Part shown: one piece after another, positions 48,394 through 57,418 of the stretch
Layout: every line of letters begins with the position of its first letter
How positions within the stretch are numbered: position 1 is the stretch's first letter
NCBI GenBank assembly: GCA_002702065.1
Contig: NZXX01000002.1
Location: 310,001-374,000 of the forward strand
Length of the DNA stretch: 64,000 nt
Reading direction: 5' to 3'
DNA from: Anaerolineaceae bacterium
GTDB lineage: Bacteria > Chloroflexota > Anaerolineae > Aggregatilineales > Phototrophicaceae
Program-made: the position numbers and the translations under genes
Notes under the pieces: generated by a model
The model's input: only the letters and a program-made list of their open reading frames with translations
The model's database searches: none
Told to the model about the DNA's origin: nothing

Positions 48394-50208
48394 TTACGCT
48401 GTCAGCTGACCGGCTTCCTCGATGTATTCCAGCGATTGATGCCGGAAGTAGGTGTTGTACAGTTCCGCATAGTGGCCGCCATCACGCAGCAGCGAGTCAT
48501 GCGTGCCTTCCTCGATGATCTCGCCTTCACGCAGCACAATGATGCGATCGGCATTCTTGATGGTCGAGAGCCGGTGCGCGATGACGATGCTGGTGCGGTT
48601 ATTCAGCACCACGTCCAAGCCTTCCTGAATGAGCGTCTCGGTCAGTGGGTCAACGCTGGCGGTGGCTTCATCGAGGATGAAGATGGACGGGTCTTGCAGC
48701 AGCACCCGTGCCAGGGCCACCAACTGCCGCTGCCCCATCGACAGGTTGCTGCCACGCTCGCCCACATGGGTGTTCAGGCCATCCGGCAGCGCCAGCAGCC
48801 AGTCACCATTGCCGACCATTTCGGCCACCTGGCGCACCTGCTCGTCGGTGGCTTCGGTCTTGCCGTAGCGGATGTTATCCATGACCGTGCCATCAAACAG
48901 GAACGGCGACTGCGTGACGATGCCGAGCTTGCCATGATAGGCGTGCAGGTCAATCGTGCGGATGTCCACGCCGTCGATCAGGATTTTGCCGCCCTGAAAC
49001 TCATAAAAGCGGGCGATCAGCTTGCCGATGCTCGACTTACCGGAACCGGTGTGGCCGACCAGCGCCAGCGTCTCCCCGGCGTTGATGGTCAGCGAGAAAT
49101 TCTCCAGCACCTGTTCCTTGTCGGTATAGCGGAAGTCCACATTTTCGAAGCGGATTTCGCCTTCGATGGCTGGCAGCTTCTTGTCATCGGTCTGGACGAC
49201 TTTCGGCTCGTCGTCGATGAGAGCAAACACACGCTCACCCGCCGCCAGACCCAACTGGAACTGGCTCCAGAACGAGGCGATGCTGGTCAGTGGGAACCAG
49301 AATAATTGCAGGCCCTGAATAAACAGGAACCACTCACCGGCTGTCAAACCGCCGACCTGAGCATTGAGCACCCCAAAGTACACCAGCGCCGCCGTGCCTA
49401 CCCCGGCCAGCAAGTTGAGGATGGGGAAGATGCTGCTGAAGGTGTAACCCGTGCGCAAGTTGATGCGGTAGGACTGGGCGTTGACATCCAGAAACTCGTC
49501 GTAGACCGCCTGCTCCTGCCGGAAGGTCTTGGCGATGCGAATGCCGCTGATCGTCTCCTGAATGTGCGAACTGACGACCGCGTTCACCCGGCGGGACTGC
49601 GTGACCGTGTTGCGGGCGATATGCCGGAAGCCCAGCGCTGTGGCCACAATGAACGGGGCCAGCGCCAGCAGCAGCAGCGTGAGTTCGACGCTGACGGTGA
49701 ACAGATAGCCGATCAGCAGGAAGACCAGCAGAATCTGGCTCATCAGGTCGGTTGCCAGCGACACCACCGACGAGAACGCCTGCGTGTCCGATGTCACACG
49801 GCTGACGATCTTGCCCGATGGGAAGGTGTCGTAAAAGGACAGGTCACGGCGAAGCACCGCGTCCATGGCGTCTTCGCGCATTTTGAGCGTGACATTGCCC
49901 ACCGCCGCCGCCGACTGCCACTGCCGCACCGCGTTAAACAGCCAGCCCATCACACTGAGGATGACGGCACCTGCCAGTGCCAGCGCCAGATTTTCGGATG
50001 CCGGGTTGGCGGCGATCTGATCAATTGAAAACGAAATAAAGATCGGCAGGCCAGTATTGACCAGCGATGTCATAAAGATTGCCAGCGACACCACGATCAT
50101 GCGCGGCGCTTCCGGGCGGAAGTAACCCAGAATGCGCTTGACCAGATCGCCGTCGCTATATTGACGGTCGTACTCTTCGGCATCAAGGCCGTCCATGATG
50201 AAGCCCAT
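48394..50208 (-). CDS. ABC exporter half-transporter, subunit 2 (catalytic-site Walker motifs)
   Basis: 604 aa from the ATG at 50208 with AAGGAG upstream. Six membrane helices in the N-terminal half form an ABC type-I exporter domain. The ATPase domain has Walker A GHTGSGKSS, Q-loop VTQSPFLFDG, Walker B IFILDEATASVD with the catalytic E, and the H-loop IVIAHRLSTI. Its signature motif is LSMGQRQL instead of LSGGQ. It pairs with the next subunit upstream: its Walker motifs plus the partner LSGGQ form the active ATP site. It exports an unknown lipid, peptide or drug. It lies 82 bases downstream of the partner gene. Confidence 0.92.
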   Translation of the reverse strand: MGFIMDGLDAEEYDRQYSDGDLVKRILGYFRPEAPRMIVVSLAIFMTSLVNTGLPIFISFSIDQIAANPASENLALALAGAVILSVMGWLFNAVRQWQSAAAVGNVTLKMREDAMDAVLRRDLSFYDTFPSGKIVSRVTSDTQAFSSVVSLATDLMSQILLVFLLIGYLFTVSVELTLLLLALAPFIVATALGFRHIARNTVTQSRRVNAVVSSHIQETISGIRIAKTFRQEQAVYDEFLDVNAQSYRINLRTGYTFSSIFPILNLLAGVGTAALVYFGVLNAQVGGLTAGEWFLFIQGLQLFWFPLTSIASFWSQFQLGLAAGERVFALIDDEPKVVQTDDKKLPAIEGEIRFENVDFRYTDKEQVLENFSLTINAGETLALVGHTGSGKSSIGKLIARFYEFQGGKILIDGVDIRTIDLHAYHGKLGIVTQSPFLFDGTVMDNIRYGKTEATDEQVRQVAEMVGNGDWLLALPDGLNTHVGERGSNLSMGQRQLVALARVLLQDPSIFILDEATASVDPLTETLIQEGLDVVLNNRTSIVIAHRLSTIKNADRIIVLREGEIIEEGTHDSLLRDGGHYAELYNTYFRHQSLEYIEEAGQLTA

Positions 50209-50290
50209 ACGGGAACATCTCCTTGTTAACGGATGCAAGTGGGCGTGTGCGGGACGGCACCTGCCGCCCCACAAGACTCAACCGTGACGA

Positions 50291-52099
50291 TCAGGCCGTC
50301 TGGGTTTGCGGTTCTTCGGCTGCTTCGCTCATTGGTGGCAGCGCGGCGTCGTAGCGGGCGAAGATGCGCCGGTACAGCGCGGATGTGCGCAGCAGTTCTT
50401 CGTGTGTGCCGCTGGCGACCACCTTACCACCATCCAGCACCAGGATATGATCGGCCCAGCGGATCTGGGACAACCGGTGCGTGATCAGCAGGGTAGTGCG
50501 GCCTTCCTGTGCCCGGCGGATCGCCTTCTGAATTTCGTCTTCCGTCGCGCTGTCGATCGCGCTGGTGGAATCGTCCAGAATGAGGATGCGCGGGTCGCTG
50601 AGGAAGGCGCGGGCCAGGGCGATGCGCTGCCGCTGCCCGCCGGACAGCATCACGCCGCGTTCGCCGACCTTCGTGTCGTAGCCTTCGTTAAACGAGCGGA
50701 TAAACTCGTGTGCCTGAGCTTCCTGCGCCGCCTGCTCGATCTGCTCCTGCGTGGCATCGGGTGCACCGAAGGCGATGTTATCCGCCACGCTGCGCGAGAA
50801 CAGGAAGACATCCTGCTCGATACGCGAGATTTGTGACCGGACGGAGTCCAGGTGCCAGTCGCGGATGTCCACATCGTCGATCAGAATGCGCCCGGCGGTG
50901 ACATCGTAGGTGCGGTTGATCAGGTCAGTCAGCGTACTTTTGCCGCTGCCGGTCTGCCCGACGATGGCGACTGTTTCGCCCGGCTTGACGTGGAACGAAA
51001 TATCTTCCAGCACGACGCCATCCTCATAACCGAAGCTGACATTTTCGAACTTGATGTCGCCGCGAACCGGTGCGCTGTGGCCGCCTTCGTTCTCGCCCAT
51101 GTCGGCCTTGGCGTTGATCAGCTCCAGGATGCGCGTGCCGCCGGCCAGACCAAGCTGGATAAGCGTGAAGGCGAAGATGGAGATGAACACCGGGAAGCGC
51201 ATAGCCCCCACCAGCCCGGTTACGGCCACCACCTGGCCCACGTTGATCGTCCCCTGACCAAACAGCAGCATGGTGTGCAGGAAGCTGAAGCCCAGGGCGA
51301 AACTGTACAGCAGGAATGGAATGTAACGCGCCTCGATGCGGCCTTGTTCCACCAGATAGTCGCGCACTTTGCGGGCGTTGTCGTGGAACTTGCGGCGCTC
51401 GAAGCCTTCCTGCGCGCTGGCCTTGACCACCTCAATGCCGGAGATGGTTTCTTCAAGACCGGCGTTCATGATGCCGTAAAACATGCGCTGGTTGCCGATC
51501 ACCGGGCTGAGACGCCGGAAGTACAGCCGCACGGTGAAGATGTACAGCACCACAAAAATAATGGGCACAATGATCAACTGCGGGTTGATGGCGGCGATGT
51601 ACAGAATCGGCACCGTCATGCCGAGCACGATCTCCGATACAAATAACACGCCGGGGTTGATCATGACGTTTAACTGCTGCACGTCGTCGGTCGCGCGGGC
51701 CATCACGTCGCCTACCCGCTGCTGGTCGTGGAAGGTCTGGCTTTTGCCCAGCAGGCTGACATACAGTTCTTCGCGGGAATCGCGCGAGAGGCGTTGGGCG
51801 ATCGTCTCGATGGACAGGCTGCCCCCCAATGCCGACAGACTATCCAGCAGCAGCACGACCAGCACACCCAGTGCAATCGGGAGAATACCCTGTTCGGTTG
51901 GGTTGGTGATTTCTTCCGCCGCGTCGCCGATCAGGATGCGTGCGTAGCCAAAAGACGACCATGCTACCAGATACAGCCCGATAGCCCCGAAGAACAACAG
52001 CCTGTAGCGCAGCACATGAGACAGAATCCAGCGCAAAGTGCCGGACCGATTATAGGAATAGGCGTTCGCAACCGTAAATTCGCTTGTTGATTTGGACAC
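50291..52099 (-). CDS. ABC exporter half-transporter, subunit 1 (degenerate Walker B)
   Basis: 602 aa from the GTG at 52099 with GGAGGA upstream; ATG at 52111 is an alternative. It has six membrane helices followed by an ATPase domain with Walker A GQTGSGKST, signature LSGGQRQR and Walker B ILILDDSTSAID, where the catalytic glutamate is aspartate. H-loop LLITHRLSQI. This is the pattern of the non-catalytic subunit in heterodimeric exporters such as TM287/288, BmrCD and LmrCD. The consensus signature here completes the active site of the partner. It is transcribed first; a TATAAT box is at 52158-52163 on the minus strand. Confidence 0.92.
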   Translation of the reverse strand: MSKSTSEFTVANAYSYNRSGTLRWILSHVLRYRLLFFGAIGLYLVAWSSFGYARILIGDAAEEITNPTEQGILPIALGVLVVLLLDSLSALGGSLSIETIAQRLSRDSREELYVSLLGKSQTFHDQQRVGDVMARATDDVQQLNVMINPGVLFVSEIVLGMTVPILYIAAINPQLIIVPIIFVVLYIFTVRLYFRRLSPVIGNQRMFYGIMNAGLEETISGIEVVKASAQEGFERRKFHDNARKVRDYLVEQGRIEARYIPFLLYSFALGFSFLHTMLLFGQGTINVGQVVAVTGLVGAMRFPVFISIFAFTLIQLGLAGGTRILELINAKADMGENEGGHSAPVRGDIKFENVSFGYEDGVVLEDISFHVKPGETVAIVGQTGSGKSTLTDLINRTYDVTAGRILIDDVDIRDWHLDSVRSQISRIEQDVFLFSRSVADNIAFGAPDATQEQIEQAAQEAQAHEFIRSFNEGYDTKVGERGVMLSGGQRQRIALARAFLSDPRILILDDSTSAIDSATEDEIQKAIRRAQEGRTTLLITHRLSQIRWADHILVLDGGKVVASGTHEELLRTSALYRRIFARYDAALPPMSEAAEEPQTQTA

Positions 52100-52157
52100 G
52101 CATTCCTCCATGCCTCTCGATCAGAGATGTGTAGAATAAATGTTCGCAGGCTTGCCC

Positions 52158-52163
52158 ATTATA
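52158..52163 (-). promoter_or_regulatory. -10 element of the ABC exporter operon
   Basis: TATAAT on the minus strand, about 60 bases before the subunit 1 start. A clear -35 at standard spacing was not found; TTGACA occurs on the minus strand at 52187-52192 but the spacer would be 23. Confidence 0.5.
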
Positions 52164-52347
52164 GCACAGTCTGCATCGATACAACCTGTCAATTAGTACA
52201 GCGGAAATGACCCCTTGTCAACCCTCATGAGCCGTTTTGGTCGGGGCAGATTGCCACTACCCTCATTCTACCGTCAATAGCTGACAGGCAGTGTCAGGGT
52301 TTGTTGGCTGCCACTGATCTATACGTAAAACGTGGAGGAAAAGTTCA

Positions 52348-54195
52348 CTACTGCGGGGGCAGTTGGCTTTTGGTGTCGTCTACGGGCAGCCCGGCCAGCG
52401 CCATGATTTTGAGGGCATTGGTCGTGGGGCACGGGCCTGCGCGCAGTTGGTAGTCGAAGATCATTTCGCCATCGACCACCTCTTCGCGGAAATGCTGGTT
52501 TCGCACACCGGCGACCTCGTCGGCGAGCTGCGTCAGTTCGAGATCGTGGGTCGAGATAGCGCCGATGCCATTGCGGCCCGCCAGCGCGCGGATGTACGCC
52601 CGGCTGCCGATAAGCCGTTCCTGATTGTTGGTGCCCTTAAAAATTTCGTCGATCAGGAAGAACAACGGGTACGCATGGGGCCGTTCCAGTTCGGTCAGCA
52701 GGGCTTTGAGGCGGCGCACTTCGGCGTAGAAATAGGAATAGCCCTCTGTCACGGAGTCGTTGATGCGGATGGTGGCAAAGACCCGGAACAGGCCCGTCTC
52801 CAGCCGCTGCGCGTTCACCGGTCCACCGGCATAGGCCAGCGCCAGATTAACGCCCAGCGTGCGCAGGAACGAGCTTTTGCCGGCCATGTTGGAGCCAGTG
52901 ATGATGACCAGCGAGTCGGCATCGCCCAGCGTGAAGTCGTTGCAGACTCTGGCTGTGTGCACGATCAGCGGGTGACCGAGCGCAACCCCCTCAAAACGTG
53001 GACTGTCGGTGATGATGGGACGGGTGTAGGCCGGGTTGAGCCAGCCAAAGGTCGCCAGCGAACTGAGCGCTTCCAGTTCGTACCAGACATGCAGCCACTG
53101 CGGCATCCGGTCGCGTAGTTGGGCGCGTTTGCGGGCCAGCGCTGCGGCGAACCACAAGTCCCAGGGCACGACGGCGTTGATCATCGTCCACAGAATCGGG
53201 TTGCCGCGCAGGCTGGTGGCGGTAACGATGCGTCCGATTTGGGCAAGCTGTGCCGAGGGCCGCTGCTTTGCATCGAGAAACGGGGCGCACAATGCTTTCA
53301 GCGCTGGGCTGGTGGCATAGGCGTAATTTTCCAGATAGCGAAACACGCCGTGCAGATTGGCGGTGACATCGCGCAGGGCCATCGACTGCCCGAACAGGTC
53401 GCCAAGATCGCGCAGCCGCAGCAGCGAATAGCCCGTGTAAATCAGAAACGTAATCGGCCAGATGGCGGGCAGCAGATCGAGCGCCGCCGCGATGAACAGC
53501 ACCGCGTTCACCAGCGCCAGTCCACTCAGCAGCACCAGATCAAGCCGCGATGGGCTGTGGTCCGCCCCCTGTTGAAACCATGCCAGCAGCGCATCTCCCT
53601 GAATCACGGTTTCCGGGCTGCCAGCCGCCAGCCAGCCGTTCAGCGTCAGCCGGTCACGGAAGTGCGTTAGCTGCTGCAGCTCCGCTACCAGCGTCTGCCG
53701 CTGTGCAATGGCCTGCGGATCCGGCTCGGTTGCCAGCAGCCAGTCGGCCAACCGCTGCCCGCCTTCATCGGATGCAGCCGTGTTCAGCAGCCGGTGCAGT
53801 GAATGGGTACCGACGATGTCCAGATCGTGGGCGAAAGGGTGCTCGGCAGCGGCGGTGGCCCGGCTTTGCGGCAGTTTAGACCAATCCAGTTTGACACGCG
53901 CATGATGGGTGACTTTCAATCGCCACCAGTAGTGATGCTGCATGATGCTGCGTTTGACCTGCCGGTGGTAATGTGCAGCGATCAGGAATACGATCAGAGT
54001 CAGCCCGGCCATGCTATAACCGGCTGTATCGGACACAAGCGAGAACGCCAGAAAGGTGACGATCAACCCGGCGATGATGATGCCAACGCGGATGCGGACA
54101 AAGCGGTCGCTGCGAGCATTCAGCGTGCGGATTCGCCGGTCCAGGCGGGTAATCTGGCGTTGCAGGTGGTCGAGGCGTGTGGGTGTCGTGGTCAT
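52348..54195 (-). CDS. Membrane-anchored MutS-like ATPase
   Basis: 615 aa. A coiled N-terminal helix (about 7-28) precedes two membrane helices (about 36-55 and 60-75). The middle resembles the MutS core and lever domains. The C-terminus is the MutS ATPase: Walker A ITGSNMAGKSSFLRT, Walker B FFLIDEIFKGTNNQERL, and ISTHDLELTQLADE with the switch histidine. The mismatch-recognition domain I and the MutS2 endonuclease (Smr) domain are absent. The family is often annotated as DNA mismatch repair MutS domain protein, but the membrane helices make classical repair unlikely. The function is unknown. Confidence 0.82.
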   Translation of the reverse strand: MTTTPTRLDHLQRQITRLDRRIRTLNARSDRFVRIRVGIIIAGLIVTFLAFSLVSDTAGYSMAGLTLIVFLIAAHYHRQVKRSIMQHHYWWRLKVTHHARVKLDWSKLPQSRATAAAEHPFAHDLDIVGTHSLHRLLNTAASDEGGQRLADWLLATEPDPQAIAQRQTLVAELQQLTHFRDRLTLNGWLAAGSPETVIQGDALLAWFQQGADHSPSRLDLVLLSGLALVNAVLFIAAALDLLPAIWPITFLIYTGYSLLRLRDLGDLFGQSMALRDVTANLHGVFRYLENYAYATSPALKALCAPFLDAKQRPSAQLAQIGRIVTATSLRGNPILWTMINAVVPWDLWFAAALARKRAQLRDRMPQWLHVWYELEALSSLATFGWLNPAYTRPIITDSPRFEGVALGHPLIVHTARVCNDFTLGDADSLVIITGSNMAGKSSFLRTLGVNLALAYAGGPVNAQRLETGLFRVFATIRINDSVTEGYSYFYAEVRRLKALLTELERPHAYPLFFLIDEIFKGTNNQERLIGSRAYIRALAGRNGIGAISTHDLELTQLADEVAGVRNQHFREEVVDGEMIFDYQLRAGPCPTTNALKIMALAGLPVDDTKSQLPPQ

Positions 54196-54387
54196 GCTGC
54201 TTACTTTGTGCGTGTCGTCGCTGATTGACAGATTTCAATGGCCAGCCGAAAACCAGTTTATAAGCGGCCAATTGAAAACTATCGCCTACTCAGTATACGG
54301 GCCAGCGGGCAAAGTCGATATGGGGGATTGGTGAGAAAATGCTATAGTGTGAGCATCCATAGTCGCTACTGAAAGAGGCCGGATACC

Positions 54388-54825
54388 ATGAACATTGATC
54401 AGAACGCCCCATTAGCCGCCCGCCAGGAGATTTTTATCGCGGCAACACCGGAACAGGTCTGGGCGGTGCAGGCCGATATCAACCACTGGGCTGATTGGCA
54501 GCCGGATATTTCGACGATTAAGCTGGAAGGAGAACTGACCGCCGGATCGGTCTTCCGCTGGAAAGCCAATGGGCTGAATATCACCTCGACGCTGGAAGTG
54601 GTCGAACCCCCGCAGCACATCGGCTGGACGGGGGATTCGTTAGGGATGCATGCCATTCACATCTGGCACTTCGAGCCGCAGGCCGAGGGTACGCGGGCCA
54701 TCACCGAAGAGTCGCTCTCCGGCTGGTTCCCGCGCATCCTCAAGCTGTTCGACGAAAACTTTCTCGAAAAGTCGCTGGCAGCGTCGTTGAAAACCCTCAA
54801 AAACCGCGTCGAGCAGAGGACATAA
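54388..54825 (+). CDS. SRPBCC-domain protein (polyketide cyclase-like)
   Basis: 145 aa with AGAGG upstream. The fold pattern is RQEIFIAATPEQVWAVQADINHWADWQPDIS (in two pieces) at the start, then GSVFRWKANGLNITSTLEVVEPPQHIGW and the last helix ENFLEKSLAASLKTLKNRV. This is a small ligand-binding START-like protein of the Polyketide_cyc2 group, common in bacteria and of uncertain ligand. A TATAGT -10 element sits at about 54342 in the gap upstream. It converges on the heparinase-like gene with 3 bases between stops. Confidence 0.82.
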   Translation: MNIDQNAPLAARQEIFIAATPEQVWAVQADINHWADWQPDISTIKLEGELTAGSVFRWKANGLNITSTLEVVEPPQHIGWTGDSLGMHAIHIWHFEPQAEGTRAITEESLSGWFPRILKLFDENFLEKSLAASLKTLKNRVEQRT

Positions 54826-54828
54826 TCC

Positions 54829-56862
54829 TTACGTGACCGGGTAATCGCTTTCTTTCAGATTGACGGTGCCGCCAGCGCGCAGATGCAGCACAAGCGTATC
54901 GCCCTCGCTGGTAACACGAATCACCGGGCATGGTTCACCAGCAGGCAGCGGAATCAGCAGCGTTACCAGCCGCTGATCGCCTGCCGCGGTCCATTGATAA
55001 TCGGCGGTTGGGGCGGGCAGGTGGTTACCTTGCACATTGCCATACGACTTCCAACCCTGCCAGGGGTCTTCCTGTCCGGTGATGACTGTCACGCTCAGGC
55101 CCGGGTGATCCGCCGGGATGATGGCGAGATTGGCTTGTCCAGCGTCCGAGCTTGCCACCGCCAGCGGGTTATCCGGCGCGATGTCGGCGGCATCCGTGTT
55201 CAGGTGCCAGAACATCTGGTAATCATGCGTGCCCGCATCTGCCGGGGTCAGGCGATCAATCACTATAAAACAGGGCGGCAGCGGCGCGGGCGGTTGTTTG
55301 AGGAAGATGACCTTGCGCTGGTGGCGGACACTGCGCACGGCATCCGGGCCATAACCTTCGTCGTAGGTGGCCTCGACCAACTCATACGCATCGCTGATGG
55401 TCCAGGCGGCGTCATTGGGTGAGTTGAGCAGGTTGATGACCTCGTCCTCAGTTGGCGGCTGACCGAGCCACTGGTAAAACGCGGTGCGCCGGTTCTGGTC
55501 CATGTCATCAACGCGGATCGTGTTGTGCCCGCGCGTGCTGAGGCTGTACTTGCGCATCTCCGACGCATCGTAGGCATAATTGCCACCCTCAGTCAGCAGC
55601 AGACGGCCATAGGCGTATAGCAGCAGGTTGAGCTTGTCCTCGTGCTGGTGGGCATAACCGAAGTCGCCGCCGTCGAAAAATGCCCAGATGTCGTTGGGCT
55701 GCCAGCCGGTGCGCATGACGTAATAGCCGCAGTTTTCAAACGCCAGCGATGTTTCCGCCGGGGGTTGACCCTCGGCTCCACCGCTGTGCACCCACTTGAA
55801 GTCCGCGCGTTCCGGGTAGTGCTTGACGGCATCATCCAGCAGCCCGGCGACCGGGTGCCAGCCCCCGTCGTTCAGGTCGGGCAGGCGGCCATCGGGCATC
55901 ATCAGGCGGATATTGGCGCTGTGCATTTTTTCAAGCACATCGCGGAAAGCGTCCGGCACCGGCACGTCATAGGCGGCCATCGTGTGCCAGGCCAGCAGAT
56001 AATTGCGGATATTCACCTGATGATAGCCGGTGGACAGTTCGAACTGCATGCCATCGGCGTAGACCTGCGTGTCCAACTCGCGGATCAGCTTCTGGATAGC
56101 GTATTCCAGCCACGCGGGTGAGTCCTTAAACTGGGGATACAGAATGGCGATGTGGAGCAGGCCGTTCATCTCCATGATGAGCCAGTTGTGGGTACGGTGG
56201 AAATTGCGCAGCCGCCAGCCATGTTCCCAGACGGATTTATACCAGTCGACCAGTACATCATCGGTAAAATGCGGCGACTGGTAGAAGACGTGCAGTGCAC
56301 GCGGCCACGGCCTGCCCATGCGGATACCGGTTTCGATGGTGCGCCAGCACAGCGTTTCGTTCCCGGCTGCGTTCTCCGGCACGACGGCCTGATGCACCCA
56401 GCTCTGGAACATTTTCACGAAACCCTCGGCATAGCGTTCGTCCGGGTTCTGGTGATACAGCTCCGCCAGCACGTCCCATTCCCAGTGGCGGCTGAGCTGC
56501 CAGGTCCATTCCTTGTACTGGTTGTAGGTCGGGTTGGCGAACCAGTCGACATCGCCCTCGAACTGCATCGGCACGCCGCACGAGATCAGTTCCAGTCGTA
56601 GAATGCGTTCGGCGGCCTCCTCGAATGATTCGCCGGGGTAGGTGTAGGTGTTTTCGCGCCGGTTGGGGCGAATGGTGGCGAGGTAACGGTCGGGTTGCAG
56701 GCTGGCGCGGGCTTCGGCGGCGAACACCCGACGGGCCTCCGCGAAATTGCCCTGCTCCACCAGCGCCGGAATTGCCTCCAGACCGGGCCGGGTGGTATCA
56801 ATCAGTTTGCCAAAAAAATCCGCATCCGATAAACGGGGACCAATCACTGTCTCGGTTGTCAT
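54829..56862 (-). CDS. Heparinase II/III-like polysaccharide lyase
   Basis: 677 aa from the ATG at 56862 with GAAGG upstream. The N-terminal half is the (alpha/alpha) toroid of heparinase II/III-type lyases with TYPGESFEEAAERIL, NPTYNQYKEWTWQLSRHWEW, FHRTHNWLIMEMNGL and DGMQFELSTGYHQVNIRNYL, the last holding candidate catalytic Tyr and His. The C-terminal beta-sandwich has GYYVMRTGWQ, FDGGDFGYAHQHEDKLNLLLYAYGR and RGHNTIRVDD. These lyases cut uronate-containing polysaccharides such as heparin or alginate. There is no signal peptide, so it would act on oligosaccharides in the cytoplasm. No transporter is adjacent. Confidence 0.85.
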   Translation of the reverse strand: MTTETVIGPRLSDADFFGKLIDTTRPGLEAIPALVEQGNFAEARRVFAAEARASLQPDRYLATIRPNRRENTYTYPGESFEEAAERILRLELISCGVPMQFEGDVDWFANPTYNQYKEWTWQLSRHWEWDVLAELYHQNPDERYAEGFVKMFQSWVHQAVVPENAAGNETLCWRTIETGIRMGRPWPRALHVFYQSPHFTDDVLVDWYKSVWEHGWRLRNFHRTHNWLIMEMNGLLHIAILYPQFKDSPAWLEYAIQKLIRELDTQVYADGMQFELSTGYHQVNIRNYLLAWHTMAAYDVPVPDAFRDVLEKMHSANIRLMMPDGRLPDLNDGGWHPVAGLLDDAVKHYPERADFKWVHSGGAEGQPPAETSLAFENCGYYVMRTGWQPNDIWAFFDGGDFGYAHQHEDKLNLLLYAYGRLLLTEGGNYAYDASEMRKYSLSTRGHNTIRVDDMDQNRRTAFYQWLGQPPTEDEVINLLNSPNDAAWTISDAYELVEATYDEGYGPDAVRSVRHQRKVIFLKQPPAPLPPCFIVIDRLTPADAGTHDYQMFWHLNTDAADIAPDNPLAVASSDAGQANLAIIPADHPGLSVTVITGQEDPWQGWKSYGNVQGNHLPAPTADYQWTAAGDQRLVTLLIPLPAGEPCPVIRVTSEGDTLVLHLRAGGTVNLKESDYPVT

Positions 56863-56950
56863 CGTAAGAACCTTCATTCAAAATAATCTGCCGCCAAGCA
56901 TAAATCGGAAAACGAACAGCGGCAATGACCATCAATCAATAGCAAAGTTT

Positions 56951-57418
56951 TTATTCTTTGAGCTTTTCCTGAATGTAAGCGGGGCATAACTCCTGCACGG
57001 TGATTCCTGCGGTAGCCAGTTTGTCATGGTCTTTGGCCCAATCGGTATCAGTAGCGTTGATGATTAATGCGGGTGGCTCAAAACGCAGGGCGACTGCGAC
57101 AAACTTTCTGTCAGACGGATCAGAAATTAGGTTAGAGTCAGGCAAAAGCGCTATTCCATCTCGATCAAGTTCGATGTCTACAAATTCGATACGTTCCCAG
57201 GGCTGGGAGAAAAACTCATTCAGATAACGTTCGGCCAGTCCACCTTTTTGAATGTTTTCTCGGTATTCACTGATGATCTTCCAGCTTCTATCAACCGCGA
57301 GTTTGTCTTCACCGTTGCTAAAACTTGAACCCCATTCCACACAGACTAATGCACAAGCTTTTTCTTGAAGATCATCCATAATTACCCATACGTTGCTGTC
57401 AACGACTTTCGCCACCAT
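56951..57418 (-). CDS. PIN-like nuclease partner of the AAA ATPase
   Basis: 155 aa with AAGGTGATGA before the ATG. A PIN-like fold is suggested by the opening VVDSNVWVI with D7, the acids in DPSDRKFVAVAL (D100, D103) and the late strand LIINATDTDW (D124, D126). The match to classic PIN is partial. The start overlaps the end of the ATPase gene by 20 bases, so translation is coupled and a complex is likely. By analogy with ATPase-nuclease defence pairs, it may be the effector nuclease (inference). Confidence 0.6.
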   Translation of the reverse strand: MVAKVVDSNVWVIMDDLQEKACALVCVEWGSSFSNGEDKLAVDRSWKIISEYRENIQKGGLAERYLNEFFSQPWERIEFVDIELDRDGIALLPDSNLISDPSDRKFVAVALRFEPPALIINATDTDWAKDHDKLATAGITVQELCPAYIQEKLKE

